The position numbers and the translations under genes are program-made. Source: Methylobacter tundripaludum (lineage in GTDB: Bacteria > Pseudomonadota > Gammaproteobacteria > Methylococcales > Methylomonadaceae). Taken from it: a stretch of DNA of 64,000 bases. The DNA is taken from positions 1 through 64,000 of the forward strand of contig NZ_PTIY01000008.1 in the NCBI RefSeq assembly GCF_002934365.1, read 5' to 3'. This document shows, in pieces, positions 9,613-18,139 of the stretch. The notes beneath the pieces were generated by a model. It was not told where the DNA came from, ran no database searches, and worked only from the letters and a program-made list of their open reading frames with translations. The stretch's first letter is position 1. Each line of letters opens with the position of its first letter.

Positions 9613-10748
9613 TTTTCGATTATGAAACCCTGCGCCTGATCTGGTGGGCTTTGTTAGGCGCGTTACTGATCGGCTTTGCCATTACCGACGGCTTTGACCT
9701 GGGCGTGGCGGTCCTGTTGCCCTTTTTAGGCAAAAACGACACCGAACGCCGCGTGATTATCAATTCCATCGGAGCGACCTGGGAAGGCAACCAGATTTGG
9801 CTGGTAACCGGCGGCGGCGCGTTGTTTGCAGCTTGGCCTCTCGCCTATTCCGTGGCGTTTTCGGGATTTTATTTCGCCTTGCTGCTGACCTTGTTCGCGT
9901 TATTCTTAAGACCGATAGGCTTTGATTACCGCAGCAAACTGCCCAGCCCAAAATGGCGCAGCAACTGGGATATTGCGTTGTTTGTCGGCGGATTCGTACC
10001 GGCGCTGATTTTCGGCGTGGCGTTCGGCAACTTGTTGCAAGGCGTGCCGTTCCACTTCGATAACGATATGCGCATCTTTTATACCGGTTCGTTCTGGGCC
10101 TTATTAAACCCTTTCGCGTTGGCTGCTGGATTGGTGAGCTTATCGATGCTGGTTATGCACGGTGCGGTCTATTTGCAGCTAAAAACCGAGGGCGACATTA
10201 ACCGGCGCAGTAAAAAAGTAGTCACTGTTTCTGCAATCACAACGCTGGCCGTTTTTGCTGTGGCGGGCATCTGGGTTGCCAATATCGACGGCTACCATAT
10301 CACCACTGAAATCCTCCCTAACGCGCCGTCCAACCCGCTGACAAAAATGGTTTCTAAAGAACCGGGATTATGGCTGGATAACTATGCTCATTGCCCTATG
10401 TTGTGGGTTATTCCTGCACTGGCTTTTATCGCCGGAGCGGCAACCATCGTGCTGTCAAAAGCCGACCGCACGGGTCTGGCGTTTATAAGCAGCTCATTAA
10501 CCTTGGCTTCGGTTATTTTAACGGCGGGCGTATCGATGTTTCCGTTCCTGATTCCGTCAAGCTCTGCTTTGAACAGTTCCTTAACCGTGTGGGACGCCAG
10601 TTCCAGCCTCACCACCTTAAAAATCATGTTCGGAGTGACGGTAATTTTCTTACCCATCGTTGTTGCTTACACCACTTGGGTATTCCGTGTATTGCGCGGC
10701 AAAATCACGCTGGAACACATTCAACAAAACGATCATACGGCTTATTAG
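9609..10748 (+). CDS. cydB: Cytochrome bd ubiquinol oxidase subunit II
   Basis: A 379-residue subunit, the same length as E. coli CydB. Signature segments include [15 protein letters not shown] near the N-terminus and [20 protein letters not shown]. About eight membrane helices are predicted. It is translationally coupled to cydA by an ATGA overlap and followed after 9 bp by the CydX-GGDEF gene. The assembly exporter genes cydDC lie 2.6 kb downstream on the other strand. Confidence 0.98.
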   Translation: MIFDYETLRLIWWALLGALLIGFAITDGFDLGVAVLLPFLGKNDTERRVIINSIGATWEGNQIWLVTGGGALFAAWPLAYSVAFSGFYFALLLTLFALFLRPIGFDYRSKLPSPKWRSNWDIALFVGGFVPALIFGVAFGNLLQGVPFHFDNDMRIFYTGSFWALLNPFALAAGLVSLSMLVMHGAVYLQLKTEGDINRRSKKVVTVSAITTLAVFAVAGIWVANIDGYHITTEILPNAPSNPLTKMVSKEPGLWLDNYAHCPMLWVIPALAFIAGAATIVLSKADRTGLAFISSSLTLASVILTAGVSMFPFLIPSSSALNSSLTVWDASSSLTTLKIMFGVTVIFLPIVVAYTTWVFRVLRGKITLEHIQQNDHTAY

Positions 10749-10757
10749 GAGATTGCT

Positions 10758-11324
10758 ATGTGGTATTTCACCTGGATACTTGGATTATTGCTGGCCTGCT
10801 CGTTGGGCATTATCAACGTACTGCGGCTGGAGGCTCAAGAAACATGGGATAGAGAACATATCCCCTTAGACCCGTTAACCCAGTTAATGACCAAGGACAT
10901 GATGCTGGGACGGTTAAAGGAAAAAGTCGAGAACTCCAAACGCAACGGTTTTCCTTTTTCCATTCTCTTTATCAGCTTAAAGGATTTTAAAGCTAAAAAT
11001 AATTTACCCGCTTTTGAAATGGACGCCATCTTACGCAACGTGGCCGACTGTTTTCAAGGAGACATCAGGGCGGGCGTCGATATTGCGGCAAGAATGGATG
11101 AACAGGATTTTCTTATTGCGATGCCGGGTTCTCCATTGAAAAAAGCCGAGGAAATCGCGGCGCAGATTAAAAATGAGATTTCAAAATGTATTAAAGCACC
11201 CGGCCTGGCTGTTGAAATAGCTACAGGAGTTGCGGAATATTCCGCACCCTCTGAAGAATCGGCAGCAACAACGGACGAAGTGGATGAATTGATCAGAATT
11301 GCAACGGCAAAAAGCGGCTCATAA
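10758..11324 (+). CDS. cydX: CydX-like small subunit fused to a degenerate GGDEF domain
   Basis: A 188-residue protein. Residues 1-25 (MWYFTWILGLLLACSLGIIN, then VLRLE) match the CydX small subunit of cytochrome bd, normally a protein of about 37 residues encoded directly after cydB, exactly as here. From about residue 37 (PLDPLTQLM) to 165 the sequence resembles a GGDEF domain: SILFISLKDFKAKNN, ILRNVADCF, then ARMDEQDFLIAMPG. The catalytic GGDEF is replaced by DEQDF (residues 114-118), so cyclase activity is unlikely. AGGAG precedes the ATG. The reading frame is uninterrupted and ends before a strong terminator. The fusion is seen directly; regulation of the oxidase by a nucleotide is inference. 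Confidence 0.88.
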   Translation: MWYFTWILGLLLACSLGIINVLRLEAQETWDREHIPLDPLTQLMTKDMMLGRLKEKVENSKRNGFPFSILFISLKDFKAKNNLPAFEMDAILRNVADCFQGDIRAGVDIAARMDEQDFLIAMPGSPLKKAEEIAAQIKNEISKCIKAPGLAVEIATGVAEYSAPSEESAATTDEVDELIRIATAKSGS

Positions 11325-11370
11325 ATTAAATTCCAGCCTTTTAACAATGCGGCGGCAGAAGCACGCATCG

Positions 11371-11400
11371 CGGACGGGTTCACAACAACCCGTCCGTTTT
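11371..11400 (+). terminator. Rho-independent terminator of the cydAB operon
   Basis: A perfect 10-bp stem (CGGACGGGTT/AACCCGTCCG) with a 6-nt loop, followed by TTTT, lies 46 bp after the CydX-GGDEF stop. Confidence 0.88.
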
Positions 11401-11426
11401 AAGGTAACCTCATTGGACGATTATTC

Positions 11427-11861
11427 ATGCGTAATAAAACCATTCTGATTCATAAATTCGGCGACATACTGGTCGACAGTTTTCACTATCTCGCATTATT
11501 CGGCATCGGCGCCACAATAGTCTGGTCAGCTGTTCATGATTATTTGGACATGATGCGGGCGGGGCACGCTCGTTTGGAAGAGATACTGCTGTTATTCATT
11601 TATCTTGAATTAGGCGCGATGGTCGGTACTTATTTTAAAACGCGTCGGCTGCCGGTACAGTTTCTGATTTATATCGCCATCACTGCATTATCACGCCATT
11701 TAGTCATTGATGTGCAAAAAGTAGCGGATATTTTCCATCTTTATTTATTGCTTAGCATAACCGTCTCGATTGCCATACTCAGCGGTTCTATCTTGATATT
11801 GTCTTACACTGCCAAACATTACGGTTGCCCCGAAGACAGTGAAATTAAAGACGAAAAGTAG
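11427..11861 (+). CDS. psiE: PsiE-family membrane protein
   Basis: A 144-residue integral membrane protein with about four hydrophobic segments and the family landmarks EEILLLFIYLELGAMVGTYF and the TALSRHLVID stretch of phosphate-starvation-inducible PsiE. Its length fits the family (136 residues in E. coli). The biochemical role of PsiE is unknown. It lies after the cyd terminator, so it probably has its own promoter. The C-terminus is charged (EDSEIKDEK). Confidence 0.85.
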   Translation: MRNKTILIHKFGDILVDSFHYLALFGIGATIVWSAVHDYLDMMRAGHARLEEILLLFIYLELGAMVGTYFKTRRLPVQFLIYIAITALSRHLVIDVQKVADIFHLYLLLSITVSIAILSGSILILSYTAKHYGCPEDSEIKDEK

Positions 11862-11892
11862 AAACCTGTTTCGATTTATTTGTACGATTCAT

Positions 11893-12170
11893 ACAAAACG
11901 CCCCGTTCCATACTATAAACCACATCGACCACCCAATCCGGCCTCTCGGTGAGTCACCATGATCACGGTTTTATCCCTGGCAAAATCCGCAACGCTGTAA
12001 ATACATCCCGCTCCGTATCACCATCCAAGCCTTCGGTCGGTTCATCCAGGATTAATACCGGCGCATTTTTAAGATAAAGCCGCGCCAAGGCGATACGCCG
12101 CGCCACCCCTCCCGACACTTAACCGATAAAGCTCTCCAACCCTGCGGCCTTAACGGCAGCATTCAGTTAA
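11893..12170 (-). pseudogene. Decayed duplicate of the 3' end of cydC
   Basis: Non-coding DNA that matches the 3' end of the intact cydC (about 13355-13677) in the same orientation. It includes the Walker B region (VLDEPTEGLD equivalent) and the CSGGE-equivalent part of the nucleotide-binding domain. About 46 bp are deleted after CCCGACACTT, and several indels and stops break the frame. It is a dead remnant and forms a partial direct repeat around the segment holding the toxin-antitoxin genes. Confidence 0.88.
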
Positions 12171-12297
12171 TGTAGGCGGGCGACAGCTTTCGTTGCCCGA
12201 CATTTTAACGCCAGAAGATGGAACGGCGGCGGTTAAGCCCAAAATTCGTCATCTTATTGAAGCTTGAGAGCGTCGGGCATAAACAGCATGCCCGTAT

Positions 12298-12597
12298 CTA
12301 CGGAACTAATAAATCGAAGTATGATTGTGATGGTTCGTAACGAGTAAGAATATGCCTGCCATATAAATAAAATACATATGATTTTCTTATATCTTCAACA
12401 GGATAATTGATTAATAATTCATGTAATCCTTTTGCTTTATTATTTCCTTCGACGTCAATAATTGCATGATTCGAAACAGTAAAATTATTAAGATCAAATG
12501 GAATATGATCAATATCTGATTGAACATCTTCTGTTTTCTTGAACTCCAAAATTGTTTCTATTATTTCAAAATTAATAGTTTGATGAAGCGTTGTCAT
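12298..12597 (-). CDS. Small hypothetical protein
   Basis: A 99-residue protein I do not recognise. It is acidic, with no signal peptide or membrane segment, and has a C-terminal part rich in aromatics (SYVFYLYGRHILTRYEPSQSYF). Codon use is much more AT-rich than the flanking cyd genes, which suggests acquisition. It lies in the segment between the cydC remnant and cydC, beside a toxin-antitoxin pair, but nothing shows that it belongs to that module. No good ribosome binding site is visible, so it may not be expressed. Confidence 0.5.
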   Translation of the reverse strand: MTTLHQTINFEIIETILEFKKTEDVQSDIDHIPFDLNNFTVSNHAIIDVEGNNKAKGLHELLINYPVEDIRKSYVFYLYGRHILTRYEPSQSYFDLLVP

Positions 12598-12735
12598 ATT
12601 TTATTTTCTGCAAGTTACAAGTTCAATTGAACCAGAAATCTTGATGCCTGGAAATAAAGGGGCAGGTCTTGCCTTGTGCATTTTTGTTTTTTGAGGAGAT
12701 AAACCCCATACTTCGTATTATCAAATCATACCAGC

Positions 12736-13017
12736 TCATGTTTGATACACCTCATCATGACTACCCACATTAACCAAAATAATTTCCTGTTCGGTGATGA
12801 TCATTTCCAGGGTTATCCGATAGCTGATATTGATCGATACCGAATGCAAAGCCGCCAACTTGCCTTTTAGAGGATGCAGTCGCAGTGACGGATGGTAAGG
12901 ATTTTGGGCCAGCAACAGCAAGGTTTTGCGGTATTGCTCTTTCAATTCGGGGTGTTGCCGTGCAAAGCGCTTGGCGCGTTTTTTATAGCTGTCGGTAAAG
13001 ATTAAGGCGTAGCTCAT
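12736..13017 (-). CDS. RelE/ParE-superfamily toxin
   Basis: A 93-residue protein with the layout of RelE/YafQ-type mRNA interferases: an N-terminal strand and helix (YALIFTDSYKKRAKRFARQHPE), a basic middle (LRLHPLKGKLAALHSVSINISYRI) and a C-terminal strand ending VNVGSHDEVY, a common ending in this family. Predicted to cut mRNA at the ribosome when free of antitoxin. Its start overlaps the antitoxin stop by 4 bp (ATGA), the classic toxin-second order. Confidence 0.85.
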   Translation of the reverse strand: MSYALIFTDSYKKRAKRFARQHPELKEQYRKTLLLLAQNPYHPSLRLHPLKGKLAALHSVSINISYRITLEMIITEQEIILVNVGSHDEVYQT

Positions 13018-13262
13018 TCGGCGAATAGTTCGGCTACATGTTGATCCACGCTGTCTTTGCTGAACCGGCCCGCTGTAACATCCTGTTGCGCCTCATATAG
13101 CGCTGCTTCCAGTTCCATTTCGCGCAGATAATGGTAATGTTCGATTTTCATCACCACAAAGCTTTCTTTGCCGCGCACGGTTATAACGGCTTCCGGCTGA
13201 TTCGCAAGGCTCTCTTCTAAACAGGCGATGCCTTTGGTTTTTAAGTCGTTTGCTGTAATCAT
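13014..13262 (-). CDS. Phd/YefM-like antitoxin
   Basis: An 82-residue protein from ATG at 13262 (MITANDLKTKGIACLEESLA). The N-terminal part resembles Phd/YefM-type DNA-binding antitoxins, with VITVRGKESFVVMKIEHYHYLRE as the core. The C-terminal tail is acidic and probably wraps the toxin. A longer frame starts at 13319, but the promoter identified at 13291-13319 would put that start in or before the -35 box, so the ATG at 13262 is preferred. Expected to neutralise the toxin and repress its own promoter. Confidence 0.83.
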   Translation of the reverse strand: MITANDLKTKGIACLEESLANQPEAVITVRGKESFVVMKIEHYHYLREMELEAALYEAQQDVTAGRFSKDSVDQHVAELFAE

Positions 13263-13290
13263 TTTAATCACCCGATAAATAGTGCGATTG

Positions 13291-13319
13291 ACTATATTCT
13301 TGAGAGTATTGTTTGTCAA
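13291..13319 (-). promoter_or_regulatory. Sigma-70-type promoter of the toxin-antitoxin operon
   Basis: On the minus strand TTGACA (13319-13314) and TATAGT (13296-13291) are separated by exactly 17 bp, a near-consensus promoter. It lies 29 bp upstream of the antitoxin ATG. The spacer and start region (AATACTCTCAAGAATAT) would be a natural site for autoregulation. Confidence 0.8.
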
Positions 13320-13342
13320 ATACCCCCTGTAAAAGTAAAAAG

Positions 13343-15022
13343 TTACAGCTCCCGCAAAACGCCCTGCTCCATGCCATAGACCACATCGACTAAGCCTAAG
13401 CCGGCCTCACGGTGAGTCACCATGATCACTGTCTTGTCCCTGGCAAAATCCGCCAACGCTGTGAATACATCCCGTTCCGTATCGGCGTCCAAGCCTTCGG
13501 TCGGTTCATCCAAGACCAATACCGGCGCATTCTTAAGATAAAGCCGCGCCAAGGCGATACGCCGCGCTTCCCCTCCCGACACTTTCACGCCGCTTTCGCC
13601 TACCCAGGTATCAAGACCTTCCGGTAGATAAGCGATAAAGTTTTCCAGTCCGGCGGCTTTAATCGCAGCATTCAATTCTGTTGCCGAGGCGTCCGGTTTG
13701 GCAATCAACAGGTTTTCTTTAATAGTCGCGGCAAACAATTGGCTGCGCTGGGACAACACGCCGAAACAGCTCATCAACTCATCGGAATCGAATTGCTTGA
13801 TATTTTGTCCGCCTAATAACACACTGCCCTGCTCTGGATCGTAGTAACGCATTATTAGCTGCAACAAGGTGGTCTTGCCCGAGCCGCTAGGGCCGACGAT
13901 GGCGATTTTACCGCCCTGCGGAATAGTCAGGTTGATGTTTTTCAGCACCCGGTCCTGCTGATCCGAATAGCGAAAGCTCACATCGTTTAACTGCAAACCA
14001 TAACTGTCCGGCAATGCTATTGCCTGAGTTGGTGGGATAATTGTCGGCGGCATTTCTGTAATCTGCCTGATACGCCGCGCGGCTTTTTGGGTTTTCGCCA
14101 GCATTTGCATGGCTTGCGGCAACGGCGTCACCAGCTCGAAAGCCGCTGTCACGCAAAAGACAACCAACGCGGAATCCGCTCCCGATAACAGGCCGTCTTG
14201 AAATGCAATCGCCGCAAGCACCAGCGCCATCAATAATGTCACCTGCGACAGCAATAAGGTGAATGCCGATGAAACCGCCGACAAACGGTTGTTCCGGCGC
14301 TGGATGTCGATCATCAAATCGGAAAACTGCCCGAGCTTATCGCTAAATCGCCCGTAAGCCCGGTTGGCGATCAAATCCGCCAAGCCTTGGATCATATCGA
14401 GCTGCCGAATCCTGAAGTTTGCGGCCAATACGACGATTTCTTCCGCTCCTGCACGTCCTAGACGGTTAAAAACCCACGGCGTCCACACCGAAGCAATCAC
14501 CAGCATCAAGCCGGTAGCCAAACTGATGACCGGCGCATAAAAAGCCAAAAAGACGGTAACGGCGGTTACGCCGATTGCCGCAACAATGGCTGGGGCCAAC
14601 AATCGCAAATAAAGCGCGTCCAAAGCGTCAATATCCGCCGTCATCCGTGACAGCAAATCGCCGCTACGCATAGTCGACAAACGACCCGGAACCAGCGGAA
14701 TAAGCTGCCGGAAAAACCAGCAGCGTATGCCCGCCAACACTCGGAAAGTCGCTTCATGGGTGACTACCCGCTCGCCGTAACGACCCAAGGTGCGGGTGAT
14801 TGCCAGAGCGCGGATTTGCGCGGCGGGCAGCATAAAATTGAAAGCCAGCGTATTGCCGTCAACAGCGACCAATCCGGCAATCGCCGAAGCGCTGATAAAC
14901 CAGCCTGACAGTGTCAGTAACGCGACAGAAGCGAATGCGGTCAGCAATGACAGGATAATCCCGCCTGATAACCAGCCGCTATGCGGTTTGAACAATTTCA
15001 GGAAAAACCATAAATCTTTCAT
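13343..15022 (-). CDS. cydC: Thiol-reductant ABC exporter subunit CydC
   Basis: A 559-residue half transporter of the inner membrane; with CydD it exports glutathione/cysteine needed to assemble cytochrome bd. Six membrane helices occupy about residues 1-310. The nucleotide-binding domain follows, with Walker A GPSGSGKTTLLQ, signature VSGGEARRIALARL and Walker B PVLVLDEPTEGLD. It overlaps the cydD stop by 4 bp. The 3' end is duplicated as a dead fragment 1.5 kb away. Confidence 0.95.
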   Translation of the reverse strand: MKDLWFFLKLFKPHSGWLSGGIILSLLTAFASVALLTLSGWFISASAIAGLVAVDGNTLAFNFMLPAAQIRALAITRTLGRYGERVVTHEATFRVLAGIRCWFFRQLIPLVPGRLSTMRSGDLLSRMTADIDALDALYLRLLAPAIVAAIGVTAVTVFLAFYAPVISLATGLMLVIASVWTPWVFNRLGRAGAEEIVVLAANFRIRQLDMIQGLADLIANRAYGRFSDKLGQFSDLMIDIQRRNNRLSAVSSAFTLLLSQVTLLMALVLAAIAFQDGLLSGADSALVVFCVTAAFELVTPLPQAMQMLAKTQKAARRIRQITEMPPTIIPPTQAIALPDSYGLQLNDVSFRYSDQQDRVLKNINLTIPQGGKIAIVGPSGSGKTTLLQLIMRYYDPEQGSVLLGGQNIKQFDSDELMSCFGVLSQRSQLFAATIKENLLIAKPDASATELNAAIKAAGLENFIAYLPEGLDTWVGESGVKVSGGEARRIALARLYLKNAPVLVLDEPTEGLDADTERDVFTALADFARDKTVIMVTHREAGLGLVDVVYGMEQGVLREL

Positions 15023-16977
15023 GACACCAGCCGCCCTTGCTGCAATGCTATCCGCCTGTTCATTCGCTGAATCACGTCCGGGTCATGGCTGGCGATGATC
15101 AGAGTTTTATCGGCAAACAATCGGTCGATCACATCCAACAGCAGCGCTTTGTTGGCGGCATCGAGATTGGCGGTCGGTTCATCAAGCAGGATAATGTCGG
15201 CATTCTTTAAAAACACCCTGGCCAGCGCGATTCGTTGCACCTGCCCGCCTGACAGGCCATAGCCCCGCTCGCCGATCGGGGTCAGCAAGCCTTCCGGCAA
15301 TTGCGCGCTGAATTCGGTCACTCCGGCCGCCTGCGCAGCATCAATAACGCGTTGTTCTGATGCATCCGGGTCGGTCAGCGCGATATTGTCTTTGATCGTG
15401 CCGTGGAAGATATAGGCGTTTTGCCCCACCCAGGCAATGGCTTTTGCGGCACACTCACGGTTAACGGGTAAGCCGTTAAGCAATACCCGGCCTTCGGTTG
15501 ACGCCTCAAAACCCAATAACAGATTTAAAAGCGTCGTTTTTCCGGCGCCCGATTCGCCGACCAACGCAATTTTTTCACCGGCTGCAATGCGCAGATTGAT
15601 GCCGGTTAAGACCTGCCGCTTGCCGTAAGATTTACTGACATTGTTAAATTCGATGAGATTCGCTAGTTCCCAAACTCCAGCTTGGGAACTAGGTGAGAGA
15701 AGCTCCAGCTTCCCGTCTCGCGAAGCTGCGACTTGCATGGATGCAGGAGGTAGAGCAACGCAGGAGCGGTTGCCGAGAGCTTCGCCCTCTGGGTTCCCAA
15801 GCTGGAGCTTGGGAACCAGCGTACAATCACTATCACTCGACGCCTCGGCGTCTTGCTCCAGTATCGCCAGGATTGCATCAGCCGCACCCAAAGCCGCAGC
15901 CCGGTCATGGTAATTGATCGCCAATTGCCTGAGCGGCATAAAAAACTCGGGGGCCAGCAGCAGCACGAACAGCGATTCGCCTAAGCTAATCTGCTCGGCC
16001 GGGCCGAAATGAACCAGTCCCAACAAGCCCAGCCCGACATATACGGCCACCAGCGCAACCGCTACCGCACTGAAAAACTCAAGAATCGCCGACGACAAAA
16101 ACGCGATTCGCAATACCGCCATCGTTTTTTCCCGAAAACCGTCGGCGATCTTGTTGATGTTGGTTAACTCCCGGGTAGCCTGGCCGAACAGCTTTAATGT
16201 CTCCAACCCTTGCAAACGATCGAGAAAATAACCGCTCATTCTCGCCATCGCCAAAAACTGGCTGCGATTTGCGGAGGCGGCCCCCATGCCGACTAAGGCC
16301 ATGAAAACCGGCACCAGCGGCCCGGTCACTAAAAAGATCAACCCGACCACCCAGTTGACCGGCATGACCACGCCAATCATGATCAGCGGCAATACCCCGA
16401 CTATCATTTGCTGCGGCAAATAACGCGAAAAATAATTTTCCAGCGCATCGACCTGTTCCAAGGTAACGGCCGCCAGCTCGCCGCTTTGCCGTTGCTTGAT
16501 CGCGGCAGGCCCCAGCGTTAAAAACCGGTCGAACAATCGTTGTCTTACCGACGCCCTGACTTGCGCCCCTGCCTCAAATCCCCAGGTTTGATGCAAATAC
16601 ACGCACACGCTACGCAGGATGAAAACCGCGGCCAACACCATGAACGGCGTGATTAAAGACGTCCACGGTAGTTTGTCGATAATGACGGCTTGCAGGATAA
16701 AGGCAAGCGCCGCCGATTGACCAATTACGCCCAAGCCGTTGGCAATGCCCGCAGCAGCGGCCAATAAAACAGGCTTGCGGACGGCTTTGCCTTGCTGTTT
16801 TAACCAAGCGGCGCAGGCTTTCTCTCTGGCCTTGTGTTTATCGAAATAGGCTTGATTTTCTGTTTCTGTCAGCTGCACTGGTTTTGCCACTTGTTTTGTT
16901 GAAAGACAAGCATAACACAGCGGCTTTGCATCTAACGTCCCTGTCACTAAGGATCGTGCATGAAATAACTTGAGCAA
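15019..16977 (-). CDS. cydD: Thiol-reductant ABC exporter subunit CydD with a repeat-derived insertion
   Basis: A 652-residue partner of CydC, about 60 longer than E. coli CydD (588). The membrane domain is at about residues 55-370 (ETLKLFGQATRE, LAPEFFMPLRQL). The ATPase domain begins at LIEFNNVSKSYG near residue 438 and carries GESGAGKTTLLN, GLSGGQVQRIALARVF and IILLDEPTANLD. Residues of about 385-437 (with LVPKLQLGNPEGEALGN) are translated from a palindromic repeat sitting in the linker between the domains, in frame. The N-terminus has an extra 45 or so residues and its start is uncertain. Both ATPase motifs are intact, so the protein is probably functional. Confidence 0.92.
   Translation of the reverse strand: MLKLFHARSLVTGTLDAKPLCYACLSTKQVAKPVQLTETENQAYFDKHKAREKACAAWLKQQGKAVRKPVLLAAAAGIANGLGVIGQSAALAFILQAVIIDKLPWTSLITPFMVLAAVFILRSVCVYLHQTWGFEAGAQVRASVRQRLFDRFLTLGPAAIKQRQSGELAAVTLEQVDALENYFSRYLPQQMIVGVLPLIMIGVVMPVNWVVGLIFLVTGPLVPVFMALVGMGAASANRSQFLAMARMSGYFLDRLQGLETLKLFGQATRELTNINKIADGFREKTMAVLRIAFLSSAILEFFSAVAVALVAVYVGLGLLGLVHFGPAEQISLGESLFVLLLAPEFFMPLRQLAINYHDRAAALGAADAILAILEQDAEASSDSDCTLVPKLQLGNPEGEALGNRSCVALPPASMQVAASRDGKLELLSPSSQAGVWELANLIEFNNVSKSYGKRQVLTGINLRIAAGEKIALVGESGAGKTTLLNLLLGFEASTEGRVLLNGLPVNRECAAKAIAWVGQNAYIFHGTIKDNIALTDPDASEQRVIDAAQAAGVTEFSAQLPEGLLTPIGERGYGLSGGQVQRIALARVFLKNADIILLDEPTANLDAANKALLLDVIDRLFADKTLIIASHDPDVIQRMNRRIALQQGRLVS
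15664..15818. repeat. Palindromic repeat element inside cydD
   Basis: Two hairpins of the form AGTTCCCAA...TTGGGAACT (15665-15690) and GGTTCCCAAGCTGGAGCTTG (15792 onward, to 15817) bracket the core ATGGATGCAGGAGGTAGAGC (15730-15780 region) that is shared with the elements at 6012 and 46038. The reading frame of cydD stays open through all of it. Confidence 0.88.
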
Positions 16978-16990
16978 ATTTTATTTTTAA

Positions 16991-17053
16991 ACCATGAAGC
17001 GCATGAAGGACATGAAGGATTTAAGTCTTCATGTCCTTCATGCGCTTCATGGT
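16991..17053. repeat. Perfect 27-bp inverted repeat upstream of cydD
   Basis: A perfect 27-bp stem starting ACCATGAAGCGCATGAAGGA (16991-17017) pairs with 17027-17053 around a 9-nt loop. It lies 14 bp upstream of the cydD start in the gap between divergent cydDC and thiD. No T-run follows on either strand. It resembles the palindromic dispersed repeats seen elsewhere in the window. Confidence 0.9.
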
Positions 17054-17097
17054 GATTGCTTAAATTAATTTATGCATGCTCCTAAGTTAGACTTGTT

Positions 17098-17230
17098 CCG
17101 TTCGCCCTGAGCCCTTCGACTACGCTCAGGAGAGCCTTGTCGAAGCCTGTCATGAGCTTGTCGAATGAGGTGGGCGGAACACAAGTCGTTAAGCCATTCA
17201 TGGTTCGACCGGGCTCACCACGAACGGCTT
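17098..17230. repeat. Dispersed repeat with inverted ends (TTCGACTACGCTCAGGAGAG type)
   Basis: It begins GTTCGCCCTGAGCCC and ends with the near inverse GGGCTCACCACGAAC. Inside is CTCAGGAGAGCCTTGTCGAA, which recurs at 34618-34636. No coding content. Together with the preceding palindrome it fills most of the cydD-thiD gap. Confidence 0.75.
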
Positions 17231-17280
17231 AACTTAATGCCAATGACGCTCTCCGACGACATAATTTGTTAAGGGCGTTA

Positions 17281-17286
17281 TATAAT
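17281..17286 (+). promoter_or_regulatory. Possible -10 box for thiD
   Basis: A perfect TATAAT lies 65 bp before thiD, but there is no good -35 box at the right spacing. I found no TPP-riboswitch consensus (CTGAGA or GGATAA-type elements) in the leader. Confidence 0.35.
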
Positions 17287-17350
17287 GCCGATAGGATTTC
17301 TAAAACCAAGACCGCTTAAACCGACTCCATAACAACTATACAATTTCATC

Positions 17351-18139
17351 ATGACAGTAAACCGCCCCGTTGTGCTTTCATTTTCCGGCCATGACCCCAG
17401 CGGAGGAGCGGGCGTTCAGGCCGACATTGAAACCCTGGCCAGCCATCGCTGCCATGCCGCCAGCGTGATCACCGCCTTAACCGAACAGGACACCCGGAAT
17501 GTCAAAAAACTGCTTCCGCAAAGCCCGGAAGCCATTATCAGCCAAGCCAACACCCTATTGGACGACCTCCCGGTCAAGGCGTTTAAAATCGGCTTGATCG
17601 GCCATCATGAAACCGCCGCCGCGATTCATGCCGTATTAAAACAGCACCCGGATATTCCTGTGGTTTTGGACCCGGTGCTGGCGGCAGGCGGCGGTGCCGA
17701 GCTGTCTAACGACCGGCTGATAGCAACCGTGATTGATTTGCTGCTGCCCTGCACTACCGTGTTGACGCCGAACAGCGAAGAGGCTCGCAAACTGGCCGGA
17801 CTGCCCGATCTTAACGACTGCGGCCTGGCATTGCTGGAAAAAGGCTGCGACTATGTGCTGATTACCGGCAGCCATGAAGACACGCCTTCGGTCGGCAACC
17901 AGCTGTTCCATGACCGTCGCAGATGGGAAACCTACACCTGGGACAGGTTGCCGTTCAGCTATCACGGCTCCGGCTGCACGCTGGCCGCCAGCATTGCGGC
18001 ATTGATCGCGCACGGCCTGGAGCCGTTGCAAGCGGTCATCGAGGCCCAGGAATACACCTGGAATTCATTGAATACGGCTTACCTGCCGGGCCAAGGCCAA
18101 CACATTCCCAATCGATTTTTCTGGATGGATGACGAGTGA
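17351..18139 (+). CDS. thiD: Hydroxymethylpyrimidine/phosphomethylpyrimidine kinase
   Basis: A 262-residue ribokinase-fold enzyme that phosphorylates HMP and HMP-phosphate in thiamine synthesis. Landmarks are FSGHDPSGGAGVQADIETLA at the N-terminus, VVLDPVLAAGGG in the middle and the anion-hole/catalytic segment YHGSGCTLAASIAALIAHG near the C-terminus. The length is typical. The stop overlaps the GTG start of thiE, so the two are coupled. Confidence 0.96.
   Translation: MTVNRPVVLSFSGHDPSGGAGVQADIETLASHRCHAASVITALTEQDTRNVKKLLPQSPEAIISQANTLLDDLPVKAFKIGLIGHHETAAAIHAVLKQHPDIPVVLDPVLAAGGGAELSNDRLIATVIDLLLPCTTVLTPNSEEARKLAGLPDLNDCGLALLEKGCDYVLITGSHEDTPSVGNQLFHDRRRWETYTWDRLPFSYHGSGCTLAASIAALIAHGLEPLQAVIEAQEYTWNSLNTAYLPGQGQHIPNRFFWMDDE

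Noticed and set aside
13263-13319. Longer antitoxin start at 13319
   Set aside because: It would begin inside the near-consensus promoter, and the conserved fold starts at 13262.
17231-17350. TPP riboswitch ahead of thiD
   Set aside because: The conserved CTGAGA and GGATAA-type elements are not present.
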